Shown in pieces: positions 5,112 to 12,376 of a stretch of DNA of 12,376 nt. The position numbers and the translations under genes are program-made. A model generated the notes under the pieces. That model was not told the origin of the DNA, did no database searches, and saw only the letters and a program-made list of their open reading frames with translations. Within the stretch, counting starts at the first letter, position 1, and each line of letters opens with the position of its first letter. Origin of the DNA: Spirochaetales bacterium (GTDB lineage: Bacteria > Spirochaetota > Spirochaetia > DSM-27196 > PWMO01); assembly GCA_007123465.1 (NCBI GenBank), contig SKLB01000144.1, positions 1-12,376 on the forward strand, given 5' to 3'.

Positions 5112-6107
5112 ATGGACCTTCATAATAGTGTAGAAGCTGTTGAGCGTGGCGTTGCCGAGCTCATCAAAAATATACAGTCGGTGATTTCTATAGATCGGCG
5201 CAAGCTGGAACATCTGCTGGCGGCGCACATCGCCGGAGGGCACGTGCTGCTGGCCGATTCGCACGGGGTTGGCAAGACATCGCTGGCCAAGGCGCTGGCG
5301 GGTTCCATCTCGTGGGATGGCAACCACCAGCGCGGTCAGGCCGGTTCCGGATCGCCGGCGATGGATGATTTCAGCCGCATTCAGTGCACCGTGGATCTGC
5401 TGCCGCAGGACATTCTGGGGTATAACCGCATTCACGGGACATCGCACGACCTGGTGTTCAACAAGGGCCCCATTTTCGCTCACTTTGTACTGTGCGACGA
5501 GATCAATCTTCTGACTCCCAAGACCCAGGGGAGCTTCTTCCAGGCAATGGAAGAGCAGACGGTAACCGTGGAAGGCAAGACCTTCGAGCTGCAGAATCCG
5601 TTTTTCATCATTGCCACCATGAATCTCAAAGGAGCGCACCTGTTCCCGCTGCCGGCACCGCAACTGGACCGTTTCATGGTGCAGCTGTCGATGGGATATC
5701 CCGATGAGCGCCACGAGGCCGGTATCGTCCAGCGTCACGGTCGTGAAGACGCCTGGGCCGGTTTTGCGCCGGCTGTACCGTATCAGCAGCTGCTGCAGTG
5801 GAAGTCGATGGTCGATGAAGTCTCGATTCACCCGGAGGTGGTAACCTATATCGTTGCCTGCGTACGCCGCAGCCGCGAGCACGAAGATGTGGCGGTGGGT
5901 GCCAGTCCGCGAACCGGTGTCAAGCTTTCGCGCATGAGCCGCGCCCTGGCGATGATCCGTGGAACCGACTTTGTGGCCGTTGACCTGGTTAAAGAGATTA
6001 TGCCGGCTGCGGTGACTCACCGCCTGGTGATGAAGAACTCCGCGCAGCCGGCATCCACCGTGATCGAAGAGATACTGGAGACTGTCCCGGTTGAAGTGGC
6101 TCGCTAG
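5112..6107 (+). CDS. MoxR-family AAA+ ATPase
   Basis: A 331-residue cytoplasmic AAA+ ATPase thought to act as a chaperone on its partners, here the DUF58 and transglutaminase proteins encoded downstream. Motifs: helix leading to HVLLADSHGVGKTSLAKALAG with Walker A Lys55; Walker B VLCDEIN with Asp129-Glu130; the MoxR signature DLLPQDILGYN before it, and KTQGSFFQAMEEQTVTV after it; sensor region FFIIATMN; then PLPAPQLDRFMVQLSMGYP, all typical. Oddities: the P-loop has Ser-His where Val-Pro is usual, the sensor region lacks the usual ATQNP, and about 19 extra Gly/Ser-rich residues (about 68-86) follow the P-loop helix. The start matches the family length and stands 7 bases behind a good -10 box with no Shine-Dalgarno. 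The stop lies inside the next gene, which overlaps by 17 bp. Confidence 0.93.
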   Translation: MDLHNSVEAVERGVAELIKNIQSVISIDRRKLEHLLAAHIAGGHVLLADSHGVGKTSLAKALAGSISWDGNHQRGQAGSGSPAMDDFSRIQCTVDLLPQDILGYNRIHGTSHDLVFNKGPIFAHFVLCDEINLLTPKTQGSFFQAMEEQTVTVEGKTFELQNPFFIIATMNLKGAHLFPLPAPQLDRFMVQLSMGYPDERHEAGIVQRHGREDAWAGFAPAVPYQQLLQWKSMVDEVSIHPEVVTYIVACVRRSREHEDVAVGASPRTGVKLSRMSRALAMIRGTDFVAVDLVKEIMPAAVTHRLVMKNSAQPASTVIEEILETVPVEVAR

Positions 6108-7407
6108 CGCCTGGCGCAGAATTGCCGTCTACTACCCGCTTACCCTGCCCGGAAGTGCGCTGTGCGCGCTTTCGATCTACCTGTTCGCGCGCAGCGCGGC
6201 CATGCGCGAGCCGGTCGGGTTGTTCCTGAGCAGCGTAATTCTGCTGCTGCTTCTACTGCTGGCTCTACTGGCGCGGCTGCAGGCGGTCCGTTTCACGGCG
6301 AGGCGGATCGAGTGGCACAGTTCGGTGCCGCTCTACTCGCGGTTCAACCGGCAACAGCAGCGCATTGAGATAGAAGGCGCGCGCAGCTGGTGGTTCTACC
6401 GCATGCACGCGGTATTGCGCGGGCGCCTGGTCTGCTCAGCGCACAGTTCGTTCTCGTTGTACAAGGACGCTGCGGCAACCAGCGGCGACCATTTCCCTGT
6501 GCCGCTCTATCTGCCGTTCAGCGGTGTGCTGCACTGCCGCTGCAGTTTCCTGGTACGCGACCTGTTCGGCCTGGTGCGCGCCGGATTTGGCCCGCGCTTC
6601 TCACGCGCTATTCCGATACGCCCGCCGATACTGACCCAGCAGGATCTGCCGGCTGTCTATGCCGCCGGCGGTGAGCGCGAGACCAGCCGCAGCGCGAGTC
6701 CCGAGGAGCAGCGCTACTACATGCGCGAGTACGTGCCCGGGGACCGTTTCCGCGATATCAACTGGAAGGCTTCATCGCGCATATCAGAAATCTACACCCG
6801 CATCTCACCGCTGACGCAGGACCAGACCCAGGTCATTACCGTCTATCTGCGCCACTTCCGGCCGCCCGGGGGACGGAGCACCGAGAGCCTTGAGTCCCTG
6901 GTGCATCTCGATTTTGTCAAAGGCTGGGCGCTGGCGTTTATGCGGCAGGTCAAGCGACTGCAGGACAGTTATCAGTTTCGACTGGTAACCGCCGATGGCG
7001 AACGGCTGCTGGAAAGCGAATCGGACATCGACGAAGCCGGCCCGGAGATCGGAACGCTGGGGTTTGTTCCCGAGCCGCCGGGGCTGTTCCACGACCCCAA
7101 GGATCGCCTGGTTGTGGTGTTTACCACACCCTACGACAGCGAGCTGCCGGCGTTTCTGCAGCGTCGTCCGCAGGTGCAGGCGCATCTGTTCTGTACCGAA
7201 GTGCAGCAGGCCGATGCTGCAGCGGTGACGGTGGTGGACCTCGGCTACGCCATGGTTCCCGGCGCCCTGCCGCGGCGCTGGATGAGGCTGCGGGACAAGC
7301 CCAGGCCAATGGTGGCTATTGAAGAGAATCAAACCTGGACCGTAGTGGATCGACAGCAGCTCGCGGTTGATCTCTTTGGCCCGATCCCCACAAGGAGAGC
7401 ATCATGA
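6091..7407 (+). CDS. DUF58 membrane protein
   Basis: A 438-residue protein with two N-terminal membrane spans (about residues 14-33 and 43-61) followed by a soluble region. The DUF58 hallmark is REYVPGDRFRDINWKASSRISEIYTRIS at about residues 211-240, which fits 'REYxPGDxxRxIxWKxSAR'. DUF58 proteins have a von Willebrand A-like fold at the C-terminal side and are partners of MoxR ATPases, almost always gene-linked; their molecular job is not settled. The start is TTG at 6091, because the frame has a stop at 6061 and no ATG until about residue 37, which would lose the first span. GGAG at 6077-6080 sits 10 bases upstream. It overlaps the MoxR gene by 17 bp and the transglutaminase gene by 4 bp, so it is translationally coupled on both sides. 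Confidence 0.9.
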   Translation: MKWLASAWRRIAVYYPLTLPGSALCALSIYLFARSAAMREPVGLFLSSVILLLLLLLALLARLQAVRFTARRIEWHSSVPLYSRFNRQQQRIEIEGARSWWFYRMHAVLRGRLVCSAHSSFSLYKDAAATSGDHFPVPLYLPFSGVLHCRCSFLVRDLFGLVRAGFGPRFSRAIPIRPPILTQQDLPAVYAAGGERETSRSASPEEQRYYMREYVPGDRFRDINWKASSRISEIYTRISPLTQDQTQVITVYLRHFRPPGGRSTESLESLVHLDFVKGWALAFMRQVKRLQDSYQFRLVTADGERLLESESDIDEAGPEIGTLGFVPEPPGLFHDPKDRLVVVFTTPYDSELPAFLQRRPQVQAHLFCTEVQQADAAAVTVVDLGYAMVPGALPRRWMRLRDKPRPMVAIEENQTWTVVDRQQLAVDLFGPIPTRRAS

Positions 7408-9662
7408 CGCTGTTATTCTGGTCGCGACTGCTGCTCTACACCATAGCGTTTGCTGCGCCGGCGCTGCACCCGGCGGTTGTCATATCGTACGACTTTCGTA
7501 CCGCGCTGATCTGGTTTGCGCTGGTGCCGCTCGAGATGGCAATTGCCTACTTCCTGGCGCCGCCGCGCATGAGGCCCGGACGCTGGTTGATCACTGCGCT
7601 GGTAGTTCTGCTGGGGTTTGCGGCCGCGGTCTCCGGGTTTGACTCATCATTCTGGATGGCACTGTTTGCCGGTGCGGCGGGCTTTGTGCTGACGGTACTG
7701 GTGTTCCATATTGGCGCGCGTGTGCGCTGGGCCTTTGCACTGGAGCAGTTCTTCCTGGCGTTCATCTACTACCGGCTGCTGATATTCTCGCGCGCCTCCG
7801 AAGAGATCTTCGCCGAGAGCGTGGTGGCCAGCGGAGTGCTCTTTGCGCTGATGGTTACAGCGTTCCTGTTCCACGGGCTGGTACTGTATGCGGCGTCGCG
7901 ACGCTCTGCCTTTGCAGCCTCCACCGCCGAGGAGCCGAGCCACCGGCGCAGCGCCACTGAGCGCGCGCGTGGCCGCGTCGGGCGCGAGGCAATCGCGTTT
8001 CTGGCGGTGGTGCTGCCGCTGCTGCTGCTACTGGCGTTTGTGGTCCCGGCCGGCTTTCTCGAGCACAACCCGGTGGTCAACCTGCTCAACCGGCCGGCGG
8101 ACTCAAGCCCGATTCCGATGGACCAGTGGAGTGACGGTCTGCCCAACGGCAGTCTGCGCGGGCAGGGACTGGACGGATTGGGCGAGGGAGATAACGGAGA
8201 CAACGGTGATCTGGCAGACCATCCCGGCGGAGGCCTGGAGGGTGTCCCGGCTGACCAGTGGGGAGCCGTCGGGACAAACGGTGACGGGCCAACCGAGCAG
8301 CGCGCGGTGATGGTGGTAGCCGGATCGCGCGATCCGATATACGCTGCCGATTCATACTATGACCGTTTTGACGCCAGGCGCGGTTTCCAGCGCGCCGTTG
8401 ATGAACCGCTCAATGATCTGACAACCATGCGGCTGATCGGTACCTGGCGCAACCGTGGCCGCAGCGCGGATCGCGCGCGGCAGCTGGAGGATATCCGCTT
8501 CTTCTCCACCATCCCTGACCGCGTGCTGCAGTACCGGCCCTACGCGGTTGAGCCGACCGTCTATCGATCAAACTACTACCCGTTCAGCTATCATTACGCC
8601 TCGCAGTCGCAGATGAGTACCCCCGCTTCGGCCGAGCTTGCGCGCGCACGCGGACTTTTTGACCGTGATCAACAACGACTGCAGGACTATCTGCAGATCG
8701 AGTTGCTCGATTCGGACCGCGAGGTCTTCCAGGCGCATCTTGATCAACGTGTGCCGGCCGACGGCGGACATTTCCAGACCATTGACGCCATTCTGCGCAG
8801 CTTTTCGGACTTTCAGTACAAGGCCGGTTACGATGACAATGTCTCTACTGCGCACATGGTACGCTTCATGGACCGGACACGCACCGGCGACTGCGTAGAG
8901 TTCTCCAACAGCGCGGCCATATTGGGCCGCATGGCGGGGATACCGTCGCGGGTGGTGACCGGCTATCTGGCGTCGCGTCAGTTGCAGACAATGTCGCACA
9001 TGCAGGGCCTGTGGGTGCTGCAGCAGCAGATCGATGAACTCAAGCAGTACTCGCTGCGCGACCTCTACCTGGTGACTACATCGCACCGGCATTCGTGGGT
9101 GCAGTACTACGTTCCCGGTTACGGCTGGATTGACTTTGAACCCACCGCTCACGCAATTCCGCCGGCGCCCGGTGATGATCCCAATGAGCTCAAAGTGGTG
9201 ATTCCGATGCTCGATCCGCGCAGTGACCGCATGGCCGGTTTTGTTTTTCCGTGGCGCGAGGTCGGGATCCTGCTGCTGGGGTTGGCCGCGCTGACGCTGC
9301 TGGGGCTCTACGCCTACCGCTACGCCAGAGAGAGCTATCTGGTGGCGCTGGCACATCGCCGCGGCTACCGCGGAGCGCGCGCGCTGTACACCGCGCTGCT
9401 GATGAAGCTGGCCGCCGCCGGCTACGAGATCAAAGCGCCGTCGCAAACCGCGTTGGAGTACGCCGAGCGCTACAACGAGCTGCGGCGCTTTGCCGCTGAC
9501 TACACGCGTCTGCGCTACCGTGATCATGCAGCGGAGGACGAACGCGGTTCGATGTGGCAATCGATCCAGCAGAGTTACCGCGAAGTAATCCAGGCCAGCC
9601 GCACAGACGGCGTGCGTGGGCTGCTGCGCCGCATGTTCAGCCTGCGCGGTCTGCGCTACTAG
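7404..9662 (+). CDS. Transglutaminase-like membrane protein (TgpA type)
   Basis: A 752-residue inner-membrane protein. About seven spans lie in residues 5-217, then a periplasmic part, one more span near 615-635 (VGILLLGLAALTLLGLYAY) and a cytoplasmic helical tail resembling DUF4129. The transglutaminase-like core has a clear triad: Cys497 in TGDCVEFSNSAAILGRMAGIPSRVVTGY, His563 in HSWVQYYVPGYGWIDFEPT, and Asp577 in the same block. The Cys-His spacing of 66 is about 25 longer than in typical members, owing to an insertion around residues 520-550. Residues about 240-297 are a Gly/Asp/Asn-rich low-complexity stretch (GEGDNGDNGD) between the last N-terminal span and the folded domain. TgpA of Pseudomonas is essential; its substrate is unknown. 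The start overlaps the DUF58 stop (ATGA), with AAGGAG at 7392-7397 six bases upstream. Confidence 0.92.
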   Translation: MTLLFWSRLLLYTIAFAAPALHPAVVISYDFRTALIWFALVPLEMAIAYFLAPPRMRPGRWLITALVVLLGFAAAVSGFDSSFWMALFAGAAGFVLTVLVFHIGARVRWAFALEQFFLAFIYYRLLIFSRASEEIFAESVVASGVLFALMVTAFLFHGLVLYAASRRSAFAASTAEEPSHRRSATERARGRVGREAIAFLAVVLPLLLLLAFVVPAGFLEHNPVVNLLNRPADSSPIPMDQWSDGLPNGSLRGQGLDGLGEGDNGDNGDLADHPGGGLEGVPADQWGAVGTNGDGPTEQRAVMVVAGSRDPIYAADSYYDRFDARRGFQRAVDEPLNDLTTMRLIGTWRNRGRSADRARQLEDIRFFSTIPDRVLQYRPYAVEPTVYRSNYYPFSYHYASQSQMSTPASAELARARGLFDRDQQRLQDYLQIELLDSDREVFQAHLDQRVPADGGHFQTIDAILRSFSDFQYKAGYDDNVSTAHMVRFMDRTRTGDCVEFSNSAAILGRMAGIPSRVVTGYLASRQLQTMSHMQGLWVLQQQIDELKQYSLRDLYLVTTSHRHSWVQYYVPGYGWIDFEPTAHAIPPAPGDDPNELKVVIPMLDPRSDRMAGFVFPWREVGILLLGLAALTLLGLYAYRYARESYLVALAHRRGYRGARALYTALLMKLAAAGYEIKAPSQTALEYAERYNELRRFAADYTRLRYRDHAAEDERGSMWQSIQQSYREVIQASRTDGVRGLLRRMFSLRGLRY

Positions 9663-9665
9663 GAG
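9662..9665 (+). promoter_or_regulatory. Shine-Dalgarno that fixes the lipoprotein start at 9672
   Basis: GGAG (9662-9665) overlaps the last base of the transglutaminase stop codon and lies six bases before ATG 9672. A TTG at 9666 is in the same frame but directly abuts this site, so ATG 9672 is the better start. Confidence 0.7.
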
Positions 9666-9671
9666 TTGGCT

Positions 9672-11021
9672 ATGAAGCGATTATGCGCCGGTTACAGTCC
9701 GTCTATGGCCCGCCGCGCGGCGCGACGTTGCGCGGCAGCTGCGCTGCTGGTGCTCGGTGTGCTGCTGTTTGCAGGCTGCGGGCTGCGCGATGACTGGGTG
9801 GCGTTTCGCGGTGAGGGTGGCCGCGGTCACACCTCCAATCCTATGCCGCCGCCGCTGGGCATCCGCTGGAAGCTGCAGTTGCAGAGCGAGCAGATGCGTG
9901 CGTTTGCCTTCAATAACCTTGTCATCAAGGACAACGTGATGTACTTCGGCTCAACCGACGGCAACTTCTACGCCATGGACATCGAGACCGGCTACATGCG
10001 TTGGGTGTTCAAGACCGGCGCACCGGTGAACTCTATTCCGTACGCCGATGACCGCAACGTCTACTTCGGCTCCAATGACGGCCACGCCTACGCCGTCTCC
10101 AAGCAGGACGGCAGCGAGCTGTGGCGCTACCAGACCGGCCGCACGGTACAGTCCACTGTGCTGCGACACGATGATTTAGTGATCTTCTCCAGCGACGGCG
10201 GTGGGACGCACTTCCTCAACCTGGAGGGCGAGCTGGTGCACGAGATTGCCAATCCCATCTGGCACCGCGACTCGTTCCAGATATTCGATGACGTGATGTA
10301 CTTTGCACGCGGGCCAATCAGCAATCCGCGTACCCTGGGAGCCTACGACCTGAACACCCGCGACTATCACTGGCTGCTGCCCGACGAGATAATGGACGCC
10401 ACCTGGTACTCCTTTCCGGCGGTTACCGATCAGCGGGTCTTCATGGCTACCAGCCGCAGCCGTGGCGACTACTGGGAGTACCGCCACTACGCCCTGAACC
10501 GCCGCAGCGGCGAGATTGAGTGGGTGCACCGCGCCGAGTCCCGCTGGGGTGCTGACCGGCCGCGCAACCCGTTTCTGGAATTCCGGGACAACCTCAACAT
10601 CCTGGACTTCCAGGCGCCGGCGGTGTGGCGCAATAACGTGATTGTTACCGGCGGAGACAACGTGGTACGCGCGCTGGATACGCGCAGCGGAGAGCAGGTC
10701 TGGCAGCGCGAGTTCTCGCGGCGCACCAGCAGCGCGCCGACTATTGCAGGTGACCGCGTCTACGTGGGGCTGCGCGGTGAAGACGACTCCGCTGACCCTC
10801 AGCAGCAGCTGCCCGGATTCGGCGCGTGGACGGCTTCCGTAGAACGCGAGATCGATCCGCGCCCGCCGCGGCTGGTAGCGCTGTCGGCGCGCAACGGGCG
10901 CGTGATCTGGGAGCTGGAGATCGAGGGTGCAATTCTGAGCCCGCCGGTGATCGCCGGCCGCTGGGTAGTCTTTGGCACAGACCGCAACTTTGTCTACGTG
11001 CTGGAACGGGTGGTGGGTTGA
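9672..11021 (+). CDS. PQQ-type beta-propeller lipoprotein (BamB-like fold)
   Basis: A 449-residue exported lipoprotein. The N-terminus has an Arg-rich region, a hydrophobic helix and a lipobox ending LLFAGC, with the lipidated Cys at residue 36; a second in-frame ATG at residue 12 would give a more usual signal length. The mature part shows repeated PQQ-like blades such as VMYFGSTDGNFYAMDIETG, VYFGSNDGHAYAVSKQDG, VIVTGGDNVVRALDTRSG and LVALSARNGRVIWELE, with a final blade FGTDRNFVYVLE. No pyrroloquinoline-quinone enzyme residues stand out, so a structural or protein-binding role is more likely than a dehydrogenase. It follows the transglutaminase gene by 9 bases and is the last gene of that run. 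It is not a usual member of the MoxR-DUF58-transglutaminase module, so a link to that module is inferred from spacing only. Confidence 0.88.
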   Translation: MKRLCAGYSPSMARRAARRCAAAALLVLGVLLFAGCGLRDDWVAFRGEGGRGHTSNPMPPPLGIRWKLQLQSEQMRAFAFNNLVIKDNVMYFGSTDGNFYAMDIETGYMRWVFKTGAPVNSIPYADDRNVYFGSNDGHAYAVSKQDGSELWRYQTGRTVQSTVLRHDDLVIFSSDGGGTHFLNLEGELVHEIANPIWHRDSFQIFDDVMYFARGPISNPRTLGAYDLNTRDYHWLLPDEIMDATWYSFPAVTDQRVFMATSRSRGDYWEYRHYALNRRSGEIEWVHRAESRWGADRPRNPFLEFRDNLNILDFQAPAVWRNNVIVTGGDNVVRALDTRSGEQVWQREFSRRTSSAPTIAGDRVYVGLRGEDDSADPQQQLPGFGAWTASVEREIDPRPPRLVALSARNGRVIWELEIEGAILSPPVIAGRWVVFGTDRNFVYVLERVVG

Positions 11022-11028
11022 GCCGTAG

Positions 11029-11057
11029 TTGACCGCGGTTGCGGCTTGGACTACTCT
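11029..11057 (+). promoter_or_regulatory. Promoter-like sequence of the MFS gene, possibly leaderless
   Basis: TTGACC (11029-11034, 5 of 6), a 17-base spacer and TACTCT (11052-11057, 3 of 6) precede GTG 11066 by eight bases. This repeats the geometry found before the glutamate dehydrogenase and moxR-like genes. The -10 box alone is weak, so the call leans on the shared arrangement and on the lack of a Shine-Dalgarno. Confidence 0.35.
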
Positions 11058-11065
11058 TGGCTGCT

Positions 11066-12262
11066 GTGAGCACCACGGAGTTTCGGCTGCGCGCTTTCAT
11101 TCTCCCGTTCTACGTGCCCGCCCTGCTGTGGTCTGCAGGCGCCGGAGTCATTCTTCCCATTCTACCGCTGCACATTCGCGCACTCGGCGCCGGTCTGTCA
11201 GAGACCGGGATCATCATGGCGATGTTTGCGCTGGGTTCGCTGCTGGGCAATATCCCCGGCGGTATGCTGATCGGCCGTTTTGGCAAGAAGCGCGCCATGC
11301 TGGGCGCGCTTACCGTGGAGGCGCTATTGGCGCTGGTTGCCGCCCTGATCCGGCGGCCGTGGATGATGGCCCCGATTCTGTTTGGACTGGGAGCGGTACA
11401 TACGCTGTTCTTCCTGGCGCGCCTGGCGTACTTCCGTGAGCTGGTTCCTGGCTGGCGTCGCGGCCGGGCGCTGTCCCTGCTGGGCGGCGAGACGCGCATG
11501 GGCTCATCCATCGGGCCGGTGATGGGCGGCTTTGTAGCGGACTGGCTGGGCTTCCGTGCAACCTTTGTGCTCTTCGGCATCTTCAGCGCCGCGGTGCTGG
11601 CGCTGGTAGGCAGATTTGTGCCCGATGACAGCCACCAGCCGCGCGACGGGTCCCCGCAGTGGCAGCGCAACTCGCTGCGGCGCTCGTTGGAGCTGTTGCG
11701 CCAACAGCGGCGCGTGTTCCTGACCGCCGGCTCTGCGGTGCTGGCGCTGAAGCTGATCCGCGAGGCGCGCAAGGTAGTCTTCCCGCTGTGGGGTGATCTG
11801 ATAGGCATGACACCCTCGGGCATCGGACTGCTGTTTGGGGTGGCCTATCTGGTGGAACTGGCGCTGTTCTATCCGGCCGGCTGGATAATGGACCGCTGGG
11901 GGCGCAAGAACACCGCCATACCGTGCATGCTGATCTTCTCTATGGGTTTTCTGCTGCTGCCGCTGGCCGCTACCCCGGCGCTGTTTGTACTGCTGGCGGT
12001 GGTGGTGGCCGTTGGCAACGGTCTTGGCGCCGGCATCAATATGACTCTGAGTACAGACATGGCGCCGCACGGCCGGGTGGTGGAGTTCCTGGCGCTGTGG
12101 CGCACCGTAACCGACGCCGGCGGCGCCGCCAGCCCGGTGCTGGTGGGATTTGCCGCAGCCGGCCTGGGCCTGGCTGCGGCCGCTCCAGTGGTGGCAGCCG
12201 TTGGCTTTGCCGGAGCGGCGGTGATGGCGCTGGCGGTCAAAGAGACGCTGCAGCGCGGTTGA
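11066..12262 (+). CDS. Major facilitator superfamily transporter
   Basis: A 398-residue inner-membrane protein with about 12 spans and a central basic loop (about residues 190-220), the standard MFS layout. MFS motif A appears after span 2 as GNIPGGMLIGRFGKKR (residues 61-76) and is echoed in the second half as YPAGWIMDRWGRKN. The segment STDMAPHGRVVEFLALWRTVTDAGGAASP resembles a loop common in drug-efflux-like MFS proteins. The substrate cannot be told. The reading frame also allows TTG at 11039 (407 residues), but neither start has a Shine-Dalgarno; GTG 11066 lies eight bases after a promoter-like -10 box and gives a natural N-terminus. The 44-bp gap from the lipoprotein gene allows either read-through or separate transcription. 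Confidence 0.88.
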   Translation: MSTTEFRLRAFILPFYVPALLWSAGAGVILPILPLHIRALGAGLSETGIIMAMFALGSLLGNIPGGMLIGRFGKKRAMLGALTVEALLALVAALIRRPWMMAPILFGLGAVHTLFFLARLAYFRELVPGWRRGRALSLLGGETRMGSSIGPVMGGFVADWLGFRATFVLFGIFSAAVLALVGRFVPDDSHQPRDGSPQWQRNSLRRSLELLRQQRRVFLTAGSAVLALKLIREARKVVFPLWGDLIGMTPSGIGLLFGVAYLVELALFYPAGWIMDRWGRKNTAIPCMLIFSMGFLLLPLAATPALFVLLAVVVAVGNGLGAGINMTLSTDMAPHGRVVEFLALWRTVTDAGGAASPVLVGFAAAGLGLAAAAPVVAAVGFAGAAVMALAVKETLQRG

Positions 12263-12274
12263 GCGGGGCGCTGA

Positions 12275-12295
12275 AATTGAAGCCGGAATTGAAGC
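12275..12295 (+). repeat. Short direct repeat AATTGAAGC x2
   Basis: AATTGAAGC occurs at 12275-12283 and 12287-12295, a 12-base period, in the gap between the MFS gene and the next gene. It could be a pair of protein-binding half-sites or chance; the gap holds nothing else that stands out. Confidence 0.3.
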
Positions 12296-12325
12296 AGCAG
12301 TCTGATTTGCGCCGTTACAGGGGAT

Positions 12326-12376
12326 ATGCGAAGCAGATTTCTGCACTATGCGCTGTCATGGGTGGCGCTGCCGGGC
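12326..12376 (+). CDS. N-terminus of an exported or membrane protein (cut by the window end)
   Basis: Seventeen codons from ATG 12326 reach the window end without a stop: MRSRFLHYALSWVALPG. Two Arg followed by a mainly hydrophobic run look like the start of a signal peptide or membrane span. AGGGG at 12319-12323 is only two bases before the ATG, closer than usual for a ribosome binding site. It lies 63 bases after the MFS gene on the same strand. The product is not recognisable from this fragment. Confidence 0.45.
   Translation, partial: MRSRFLHYALSWVALPG

Noticed and set aside
5034..6020. 328-residue minus-strand open frame
   Set aside because: Antisense to the MoxR-like gene in GC-rich DNA; its product is Gln/Arg/His-rich and resembles no family.
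8568..9560. 330-residue minus-strand open frame
   Set aside because: Fully antisense to the transglutaminase catalytic region; low-quality composition typical of a shadow frame.
11039..11065. TTG 11039 as the MFS start
   Set aside because: No ribosome site, and the nine extra residues overlap the promoter-like -10 box; GTG 11066 is preferred, though not proven.
11504..12346. 280-residue minus-strand open frame
   Set aside because: Antisense to the MFS gene and very rich in Gln, His and Arg; explained by codon bias on the other strand.

Overview
The window is GC-rich, densely packed bacterial DNA. A lipobox-bearing lipoprotein, a periplasmic-facing transglutaminase and an L-type glutamate dehydrogenase point to a diderm Gram-negative bacterium. 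The overall gene style would fit a free-living high-GC spirochaete, but that assignment is a guess from general resemblance. No rRNA, tRNA, CRISPR array, intact insertion sequence or origin was seen.

Left part (1-2652). The 5' end of a large glutamate dehydrogenase gene runs leftwards and leaves the window at base 1. Divergent from it lie the wrecked remains of a manganese/zinc/iron uptake operon: a short reading frame resembling the end of a DtxR-type winged helix, overlapping an ABC ATPase that has suffered at least three internal deletions, the last with a frameshift. After this relic come about 240 bp without a gene. This gap holds a promoter-like sequence, a compact GC hairpin and a long-range inverted repeat, and could encode a small structured RNA.

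Middle part (2653-5111). A leftward two-gene operon encodes a CPA2-type cation:proton antiporter and, overlapping it by one base, an unusual protein that joins a PTS EIIA (PtsN-like) domain to a PII-like domain. The pair looks like a transporter with a dedicated dual-input regulator. Its roughly 300-base upstream region contains two strong hairpins and may be a structured leader. The rest of the gap holds a further hairpin and the promoter of the next operon.

Right part (5112-12376). A rightward run of tightly coupled genes encodes a MoxR AAA+ ATPase, a DUF58 membrane protein, a seven-or-more-span transglutaminase (TgpA-like) and a PQQ-type beta-propeller lipoprotein. The first three form the known MoxR/DUF58/transglutaminase envelope module. 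The lipoprotein probably adds an outer-membrane or periplasmic scaffold. An MFS transporter with its own promoter-like sequence follows, and then the first 17 codons of another exported protein.

Across the window, three genes that appear to begin transcription units (glutamate dehydrogenase, moxR-like, MFS) lack a Shine-Dalgarno sequence. Each has a promoter-like -35/-10 pair with a 17-base spacer whose -10 box lies only 6-8 bases before the start codon, so their mRNAs may be leaderless. Most of the downstream operon genes do have ribosome binding sites.
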